Below, in pieces: positions 55,214 through 64,000 of a stretch of DNA of 64,000 bases (position 1 is the first letter of the stretch; every line of letters starts with the position of its first letter). The DNA comes from an uncultured Pelagibacteraceae bacterium (GTDB lineage: Bacteria > Pseudomonadota > Alphaproteobacteria > Pelagibacterales > Pelagibacteraceae). The notes beneath the pieces were generated by a model. The model searched no databases. It was not told the origin of the DNA and saw only the letters and a list, made by a program, of their open reading frames with translations. The stretch covers positions 34,152 to 98,151 of the forward strand of contig CACDSN010000003.1 of the NCBI GenBank assembly GCA_902555465.1. Reading direction: 5' to 3'. Both the position numbers and the translations under genes were made by a program.

Positions 55214-56026
55214 ATGATTTATGATTGTTTTTCATATTTAGATGAAGATTTACTTTTAGATCTAAGATTAAATATTTTAAATGATTTTGTTGATTTTTTT
55301 GTAATAGTAGAAGGAAATAAAACTTGGCAAAATAATTCAAAAAAATTAAAATTTGATATTAATAAATATTCTAAGTTTAAAAATAAAATAAAATATATAA
55401 AAGTCGAAGATCTGCCAGAAGGGGAAGATCCATATAAGAGAGAAAATTATCAAAGAAATTCTATATTAAGAGGATTATCCAATGCTGATGATGAAGATAT
55501 AATTATGATTTCAGATTTAGATGAAATACCAAATCCAAAAGTTTTAAGTAATTTTAAAAAGGAAATGAAATATGCAGCTTTTAAACAAAAACATTTTTAT
55601 TATAAGTTTAATCTACAAAGCAATAATTATCCCTATTGGTATGGAACTAGAATCTGTATAAAAAAATTTCTTAAGTCACCTCAGTGGCTTAGGGATTTAA
55701 AGTTTAAAAAAAGACCTTTTTGGAGAATAGATAAATTAAGATTAAATAATATAATCGATGAGGGTGGATGGCACTTTTGTAATCTAAAAAAACCAGACCT
55801 TCTACTTTATAAATATCAAAATTTATGTGAGACAAACGACCCAATAAATTTTAAAGAAAAAATAGATAAAAAATTTCTAGATATAAATGAGATAAGTAAG
55901 AGAATTGAATTAGGAGACGACATTATTGGAAGAAAGGATAATTTTAGTAAAGTAGAATTAGATAACTCATTTCCAAATTATCTTTTAGAAAATAGAGAAA
56001 AATATCACGAATGGATACAACTATGA
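55214..56026 (+). CDS. GT17-like glycosyltransferase
   Basis: MIYDCFSYLDEDLLLDLRLNILNDFVDFFVIVEGNKTWQN, DDEDIIMISDLDEIPNP (DxD-type). Confidence 0.75.
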   Translation: MIYDCFSYLDEDLLLDLRLNILNDFVDFFVIVEGNKTWQNNSKKLKFDINKYSKFKNKIKYIKVEDLPEGEDPYKRENYQRNSILRGLSNADDEDIIMISDLDEIPNPKVLSNFKKEMKYAAFKQKHFYYKFNLQSNNYPYWYGTRICIKKFLKSPQWLRDLKFKKRPFWRIDKLRLNNIIDEGGWHFCNLKKPDLLLYKYQNLCETNDPINFKEKIDKKFLDINEISKRIELGDDIIGRKDNFSKVELDNSFPNYLLENREKYHEWIQL

Positions 56027-56761
56027 TAAAATTATATGATTTTTTGGAAAACAAACAAGATTTTCTTCAACCGAAAAAAAATTATATTTTTTATTCTTCA
56101 GCTGTTCTATTAAGTTTTCAAATACTTTGTCATCTAAATGTATATATTCAAAAATAATAATTGTATTTAAGTCACAATCATTTAAAAAATTATTCACAAT
56201 TACACCTTCGTAACCTTCAGTATCAATAAATAATAAATCTAACGTTTCGAAATGATATTTTTTTAATAACTGCTTTATAGTTGAGCAATCCACTTCTAAT
56301 TTAATTATATGTTGGTTTTTCACTCCATGTTTTAATAAATGGTTTTTATTAAATGAGGTAACCCCAGGAATATGTTCGTCATACTTGCTTAAATAATTTA
56401 GGTCAACAGTGTATAAAAATATTTTTTTACTATCTGAAGATATTGCTATGTTTTCAAATATTATATTTTTATGATTATTGTAATTTAATTTTAATTTATT
56501 AAAATATTCTTTAACAGGTTCAACTAATATTGCTCTAGTTTTATATTTTTTTAAAAATAAATTTAATTGATCAAATCTCTTTCCATCATTCGATCCAATT
56601 TGTACTACCGTTTGTACATTTTTTGAAGAGAAGATAAATTCTAAAATATTGAAAATATTTAAATATGAACCTTTTGAAATAATTCTATTATTTTTGATTA
56701 ATTTTTTTTCAACTAATTTATATCCAAACCATCCAATAATTTTATTAAATATTTTTTTCAT
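56021..56761 (-). CDS. FkbM-family methyltransferase
   Basis: VVQIGSNDGKRFDQLNLFLKKYKTRAILVEPVKEYFNKLK, LDLLFIDTEGYEGVIV. Confidence 0.82.
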   Translation of the reverse strand: MKKIFNKIIGWFGYKLVEKKLIKNNRIISKGSYLNIFNILEFIFSSKNVQTVVQIGSNDGKRFDQLNLFLKKYKTRAILVEPVKEYFNKLKLNYNNHKNIIFENIAISSDSKKIFLYTVDLNYLSKYDEHIPGVTSFNKNHLLKHGVKNQHIIKLEVDCSTIKQLLKKYHFETLDLLFIDTEGYEGVIVNNFLNDCDLNTIIIFEYIHLDDKVFENLIEQLKNKKYNFFSVEENLVCFPKNHIILS

Positions 56762-56816
56762 TTTGGTAAATATTAATTTAAATGATAATTAAAAGATATA
56801 TATTAGTAAATAAATT

Positions 56817-57662
56817 ATGTCTGACGTATATCTTTGTTCTTTTGCAAGTCCAAGTTTAGACGAGAGTGTTAAAAGATTTGAAAAAGAAGCCAAAGAATTA
56901 AATATTTACAAAAATATAAAAATATATCGTAAAAAAGACCTATCTGATGAAATTACATATAGAATTAAAAACTTTAATTACCCTGTTAAAAAAATGAGGT
57001 TGTATGGGTATGCTTGTTGGAAACCTCAAATAGTTTATAATTTTTTTAATCAAATACCTGAAAATTCTATTCTCCAATATACGGATATCGGTTGTCATTT
57101 TAATGTAAAAGGAAAGAACAGATTAAGGGAATATCTCGAATTATGTAAAAAAAATAATATATTAGTTTTTCAATACAGAATACCTGAATGGAGTCAAAAA
57201 TTTGAAAAATTAAAATTTCAACAATATTTTGAATATGAATATACCAAGGCTGATACATTTGAAGGTATGGGAATACATAATGATGCAAACTTGATGGATA
57301 CTGAGCAGATCTGGTCAGGATGTTTTTTTATTAAAAAAAATCAATATGGTAAAAGAATTTTAGAAAAATGGATAAGCCTTTCAGAAAATAATAACTTAAT
57401 TAGCGATGATTTATCTAAATCAGAAAATCATCAAAAATTTATAGAGCATAGACATGATCAAAGTATATTTTCAATAATTTGTAAAGAAGAAAAAGCATTT
57501 TCATTGAGTGCATCAGAATGTGAATGGGCTGAAAAAGAAAATAAAAGAACATGGGAGCATTTAGAAAACTTTCCAATTTTAGCCAAAAGAGATAAAAAAT
57601 TTAATGTAATTAAAAGATTTTTTAATAGACAAGTAAGAAATTTTAAAAGGTGGTTTAGATAA
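56817..57662 (+). CDS. Putative GT-A-fold glycosyltransferase/hypothetical
   Basis: 281 aa; YGYACWKPQIVYNFFNQIPENSILQYTDIGCHFN, IWSGCFFIKKN; in a glycosyltransferase cassette. Confidence 0.5.
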   Translation: MSDVYLCSFASPSLDESVKRFEKEAKELNIYKNIKIYRKKDLSDEITYRIKNFNYPVKKMRLYGYACWKPQIVYNFFNQIPENSILQYTDIGCHFNVKGKNRLREYLELCKKNNILVFQYRIPEWSQKFEKLKFQQYFEYEYTKADTFEGMGIHNDANLMDTEQIWSGCFFIKKNQYGKRILEKWISLSENNNLISDDLSKSENHQKFIEHRHDQSIFSIICKEEKAFSLSASECEWAEKENKRTWEHLENFPILAKRDKKFNVIKRFFNRQVRNFKRWFR

Positions 57663-57663
57663 T

Positions 57664-58482
57664 ATGAACAATATAGATATGTATTGTATAACTGATAAAA
57701 AAATAAATTTCTTGGAAAAACTTCCATTTTATCTAGGAGCCGTTGGTCATGATAAATTTAATGAAAAGTATATTTTATCAAATACGCAAAATAATATATA
57801 TTATAAAGAAAAAAATTATTCTGAATTAACATTTCAATATTGGTATTGGAAAAATCAATTAAAATTAAATAAAAATGAGTGGATTGGTTTTTGTCAAAAA
57901 AGACGTTTTTGGCTAAACCCAACAGCAAACATTGAAACTATTAACGAAAAAAACTATTCAGATAACCTTTTAGTAAATATTGATAAAAAATATCAACACT
58001 ATGAAAGTTTTATATGCAAACCAATTAAAGTTTCTGGAGTAAAAAAAATAAAATTATTAAAAAGGGGTTGGAAAAATATAATTAGAGAACCATCAATTCT
58101 TTATGATGAAAGTAAACAGACAATCCTATTACATTTTGATATGCATCATGGATACAATAATCTTGAAAAAGCAATTAACCTATTGGATAAAAGTGACAGC
58201 GATGAATTTTATCAATATGTTAAAAATAGAGATTATTTTAACCCACATATAATGTTTATATCTAAGCCATATGTTGCAGAAAAATGGTTCGAAACTTTAT
58301 TTCCATGGCTTGAAAGATGTGAAAATATATTCGGATTTAAAAATTTAAAGGATTATGACACAACAAGATTATATGCTTATTTGGCAGAAAGATATTTGTC
58401 TTTTTGGTTTAAAAAGTACACTAAATATTTAGAATGTCCTTATTTTACACTAAAAATTGGGAGAGATGGCCGAGCGGTTTAA
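57664..58482 (+). CDS. DUF4422-like putative glycosyltransferase; 3' end overlaps tRNA-Ser
   Basis: LPFYLGAVGHDKFNEKYILSNTQNNI...FQYWYWKNQ...WIGFCQKRRFW...HFDMHHG; C-terminal IGRDGRAV* encoded by tRNA sequence. Confidence 0.6.
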   Translation: MNNIDMYCITDKKINFLEKLPFYLGAVGHDKFNEKYILSNTQNNIYYKEKNYSELTFQYWYWKNQLKLNKNEWIGFCQKRRFWLNPTANIETINEKNYSDNLLVNIDKKYQHYESFICKPIKVSGVKKIKLLKRGWKNIIREPSILYDESKQTILLHFDMHHGYNNLEKAINLLDKSDSDEFYQYVKNRDYFNPHIMFISKPYVAEKWFETLFPWLERCENIFGFKNLKDYDTTRLYAYLAERYLSFWFKKYTKYLECPYFTLKIGRDGRAV

Positions 58483-58549
58483 GGCGCACGCTTGGAGAGC
58501 GTGTATAGGGGTAACTCTATCGTGGGTTCGAATCCCACTCTCTCCGCCA
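58460..58549 (+). tRNA. tRNA-Ser (anticodon GGA), CCA encoded
   Basis: GGAGAGATGGCCGAGCGGTTTAAGGCGCACGCTTGGAGAGCGTGTATAGGGGTAACTCTATCGTGGGTTCGAATCCCACTCTCTCCGCCA; anticodon loop TTGGAGA; long variable arm. Confidence 0.96.
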
Positions 58550-58615
58550 TTATTGGATTTTTAAAATTATATATATCTAGTGAAATATAATTCTAGATAA
58601 TATAACTATAAAAAT

Positions 58616-59374
58616 ATGAATAAATTATTTGAAGAATTCAATGCTAAAGGTTTTATAATCCTTAGAGATTTCATAAGTGATGAGAGCTTCTCTTCAGTTT
58701 GCAAAGATCTGAAAGAAGAAGTTTTAGTAGAATTTGGTAAACTTAAAAAAACTGGTGGTAGTTTAATGGGAAATTTAAACGTTTCACCCGGAGTATATGC
58801 CAAAACTATATTCCAAAAATTTAACACTCAGAAATTTCAAGAGATAATAGAACAAATATCAAGAAAAAAAATTTCAAATTTTGATGTTATTTCTGGAGGT
58901 AATTTAAATTTCCAGTATAAATATAATCAACATTTTCATACAGATAGTAAATTTAACAACAGTTTTCTAATAGTAAATGTAGTAACCGAAGATATTTATG
59001 AAGATAATGGTCCTTTAGAAATATTGCCAGGGACTCAAAAAGAAAATTTTCCATATTGGAAGATTGCTTTTAAAAAAAGTTATAAGATAATTGCTAAAAA
59101 AGGTGATTTGATAATTAGAACAAGCAATTTATGGCACAGAGGTACTAAAAATATTTCGAAAAATCCAAGACTTCTTTTGGCATATACTTTTAGAGATAAA
59201 ATTAATTTAGACGCAAAATTAGATTTTGAAGATAGAAAACTATCTATTTCAAATAATATATTTAAAACAAATCTTAAAGGAATTTTAAAAGAAAATTTTT
59301 ATACAAGATTTAGTTATATCTACATTATATATAGATTTTTAAGGTCAATAATTACTAAAAAACACTTTCATTAA
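58616..59374 (+). CDS. Phytanoyl-CoA dioxygenase (PhyH)-like 2OG-Fe oxygenase
   Basis: FNAKGFIILRDFISDESF; HFHTDS...NGPLEILPGTQ...GDLIIRTSNLWHRGTKN (HxD...H). Confidence 0.78.
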   Translation: MNKLFEEFNAKGFIILRDFISDESFSSVCKDLKEEVLVEFGKLKKTGGSLMGNLNVSPGVYAKTIFQKFNTQKFQEIIEQISRKKISNFDVISGGNLNFQYKYNQHFHTDSKFNNSFLIVNVVTEDIYEDNGPLEILPGTQKENFPYWKIAFKKSYKIIAKKGDLIIRTSNLWHRGTKNISKNPRLLLAYTFRDKINLDAKLDFEDRKLSISNNIFKTNLKGILKENFYTRFSYIYIIYRFLRSIITKKHFH

Positions 59375-59562
59375 TAGACTGAAATTAAAAATAATGAAAA
59401 ATTTTGTTTAAAAAAGTACGAATCTTAGATTTTTGTATAAAAAATATTAAAAAATTTTAATTTATGGGCTTATTTTAAAAAGTAACTTAATTTTTTTTTT
59501 TTCATCAAATTATCATTGATTATCAACGTTAATAGAACCAATGATTTTTGGATAGTTTGTGA

Positions 59563-61650
<2,088 letters not shown>

Positions 61651-62931
61651 ATGGAGTTTTTAAATAATTCTAAAAATTATTCCCTTAATAGAAAAACCTA
61701 CATAAACTTAAGATGGATAGCCTTAATTGGACAATTCGCTGCAATTAATTTAGCTGCATTAGTTTTTAATTACCAATTTTCCTTTATTAAAGCAAATACA
61801 GTCATTTTTCTTGGAGCAATAAGTAACATTTATTTAATTAGTTTTTATATAAAAAATTTATTATCTAATAGAACAGCGTTTAATTTTTTAATTATAGATA
61901 TTTTACAATTAACATTTCTTTTATATTTAACAGGGGGAATTTTAAACCCTTTCATCATATTTTTGATAATACCTAGTGTTTTTGCATCATTGAGTTTAGA
62001 AAAAAAAACTAATTATGTATTAATTTTAATTACCTTAATTAGTATTTTGTTCCTAACTTTTTTTTATGAAGAAACGTCTTTGCCTCTTCCACAAAAAGGA
62101 TCTGTTGATCAATATTTTTATTTTTCAATTCCAATATCTTTGATAATTGCACTTTTTTTTCTCAACTTCTTCGCAATAACTTTTGGTCAAGAGTCTAGCC
62201 TGAGAAAGGATGCTTTAGATAAAATTCAACAATTAATTGCAAAGGAACATGAATTAGTATCGCTCGGTGGACAAGCTGCTGCTGCTGCCCATTCTTTAGC
62301 TACACCCTTATCAACCATAAAGCTTATAACCCAGGAAATCTCAAAAGCATTAAAGGGAAACAAAGATATTGAAAAAGATATGATTTTATTGAGTGAACAG
62401 GTTGAGAGATGTAACCAAATATTAAAAAAATTAACATTGAACCCTGATATTGATGATGAATTTATCGATTATAACCTTACATTATCTAATTATTTAAATG
62501 AAATTATAAAGTCTTTTAAAAGCATTAGTAAGAAAAAATTCTTTTTGCAAATCAATCAAGATACAAACCCAATAAAATTTAAAAGATCAATAGAAATAAT
62601 ATACGGATTAAGGAATTTTATTGGAAATGCAAATAAATTTGCGAAAGAAAAAATATTTATAACTATTAAATCAGATAGTGAAATTACCGAAGTAATAATA
62701 GAGGATGATGGACAAGGCTTTCCAAAAGATATTTTAGATAAAATTGGAGAGCCCTATATAAGATCAAAAGAGAAAAATTATACAAACAAATCAGGATTAG
62801 GATTAGGAATTTTTATTGGTGGAACATTACTAGAAAGAAATTATGCTAAAATTACTTGTAGAAATTCTATCACTAGAAATGGAGCAGAAGTAATAATTAA
62901 ATGGAATAACAAAGATTTGATTGCGCTCTAG
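61651..62931 (+). CDS. regB: RegB/PrrB-like sensor histidine kinase
   Basis: TGGILNPFIIFLI (GGxxNPF quinone motif), LGGQAAAAAHSLATPLSTIKL H-box, QVERCNQILKKL redox-box Cys, ATPase domain GLGLGIFIG. Confidence 0.85.
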   Translation: MEFLNNSKNYSLNRKTYINLRWIALIGQFAAINLAALVFNYQFSFIKANTVIFLGAISNIYLISFYIKNLLSNRTAFNFLIIDILQLTFLLYLTGGILNPFIIFLIIPSVFASLSLEKKTNYVLILITLISILFLTFFYEETSLPLPQKGSVDQYFYFSIPISLIIALFFLNFFAITFGQESSLRKDALDKIQQLIAKEHELVSLGGQAAAAAHSLATPLSTIKLITQEISKALKGNKDIEKDMILLSEQVERCNQILKKLTLNPDIDDEFIDYNLTLSNYLNEIIKSFKSISKKKFFLQINQDTNPIKFKRSIEIIYGLRNFIGNANKFAKEKIFITIKSDSEITEVIIEDDGQGFPKDILDKIGEPYIRSKEKNYTNKSGLGLGIFIGGTLLERNYAKITCRNSITRNGAEVIIKWNNKDLIAL

Positions 62932-62932
62932 T

Positions 62933-64000
62933 TTAATTAAGATGTTTATTATTTTTAAATAGATTACTTAATTCGCTAATCATAACATCACCTAATTCTT
63001 GGACATCTGTAATTTTAATTGCTTTATTATAGTATCTAGAAACATCATGTCCTATACCTATAGCCAATATTTCTATATCTTCTTTGCTTTCAACAAATTT
63101 TACAACTTTTTTCAAATGTTTTTCTAAATAATCACCCGAATTTACTGAGAGAGTGGAGTCATCTACTGGGGCACCATCGGATATGACCATCAATATTTTT
63201 CTTTCCTCTTTTCTTTTTTTTAATCTATTATATGCCCACATTATAGCTTCTCCATCGATATTTTCTTTTAGAATTCCTTCTTTAAGCATAAGACCTAAAT
63301 TTTTTTTGGATTGACGCCATTGACTATCCGCACTTTTATAAATTATATGTCTTAAATCATTTAAACGACCAGGATTTTTTATTTTTCCATTTTTATTCCA
63401 CATTTCTCTTGATTTTCCTCCTTTCCAATTTTTTGTAGTAAATCCTAATATTTCTACTTTGACAGAACATCTTTCCAAAGTTCTAGATAATATATCTGCA
63501 CAGAGAGCTGCAATAGTTATTGGTCTACCTCTCATAGAGCCTGAATTATCGATTAATAAACTCACAACAGTATCTTTAAATTCAAGATCCTTTTCTTTTT
63601 TAAATGATAATGAATTATAGGGATCAATAATAATTCTAGGTAATTTCGAACTATCTAAGAGGCCTTCTTCTAAATCAAAGTCCCATGAACGATTTTGTTT
63701 TGCCATCAGTTGTCTCTGAAGTTTATTTGCCAGTTTAATTATTAAATCTTTAAAATTAATGAGTTGTTGGTCGAGATTTTTTCTTAATTTTAATATTTCT
63801 TCTGCTTGCTCTAGATTTTCTGCCTTTTCGATTTCATCAAACTTTCTTGTAAAAATTTTGTACTCATCATCACTTTTTGTGTTATTTAATTTTTGGATAA
63901 TATTTTCTGAACTTTGTTGATCACTTTCTGTATCAAATAATTGTTCCTCCATTCTAAATTCATTTACATCTAAATCAGATTCCGAGACAGATTGATTTTC
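62933..64000 (-). CDS. cobT: CobT-like VWA protein (cobaltochelatase subunit), N-terminus outside window
   Basis: [79 protein letters not shown]; frame stays open to window edge upstream of the track's M at 63952. Confidence 0.87.
   Translation of the reverse strand, partial: ENQSVSESDLDVNEFRMEEQLFDTESDQQSSENIIQKLNNTKSDDEYKIFTRKFDEIEKAENLEQAEEILKLRKNLDQQLINFKDLIIKLANKLQRQLMAKQNRSWDFDLEEGLLDSSKLPRIIIDPYNSLSFKKEKDLEFKDTVVSLLIDNSGSMRGRPITIAALCADILSRTLERCSVKVEILGFTTKNWKGGKSREMWNKNGKIKNPGRLNDLRHIIYKSADSQWRQSKKNLGLMLKEGILKENIDGEAIMWAYNRLKKRKEERKILMVISDGAPVDDSTLSVNSGDYLEKHLKKVVKFVESKEDIEILAIGIGHDVSRYYNKAIKITDVQELGDVMISELSNLFKNNKHLN

Overview
This AT-rich, gene-dense window (almost no intergenic space, many 1-8 nt gene overlaps) looks like a streamlined alphaproteobacterial chromosome, most likely SAR11/Pelagibacterales. 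The assignment is inferred from protein content and synteny; no database search was possible. Main blocks: infB(3' end)-rbfA-rpsO-pnp; fabI-fabB-fabA divergent from an Irr/Fur-family regulator and katG; dut-coaBC-ubiB-ubiE / mutM-rpsT-dnaA-dnaN; lysA-lptM-like-argH; a SUV3-like helicase-TerB-fdxA-carD cluster; pyruvate dehydrogenase aceE-aceF; gltD-gltB; thrS-infC-rpmI-rplT-pheS-pheT-lepA; a small glycosyltransferase/FkbM cassette ending inside tRNA-Ser; gyrB-regB-like kinase; and a 5'-truncated cobT. Three tRNAs are visible: Leu-CAA, Arg-ACG (minus strand) and Ser-GGA. No rRNA, CRISPR array, IS element or prophage was recognised. Best leads: (1) a 20-bp operator present in two inverted copies (19/20 identical), one just before the Irr-like gene and one overlapping its stop codon ahead of katG, resembling Per-box/ICE sites; (2) an AceE-type E1 with an N-terminal lipoyl domain about 70% identical to the one in the adjacent AceF; (3) an untracked 27-aa Lys/Arg-only-style micropeptide gene with an overlapping basic leader ORF, a perfect hairpin and a strong terminator, next to a CarD protein with a long Lys-rich tail; (4) a stack of inverted repeats upstream of gltD; (5) a glycosyltransferase cassette abutting tRNA-Ser.
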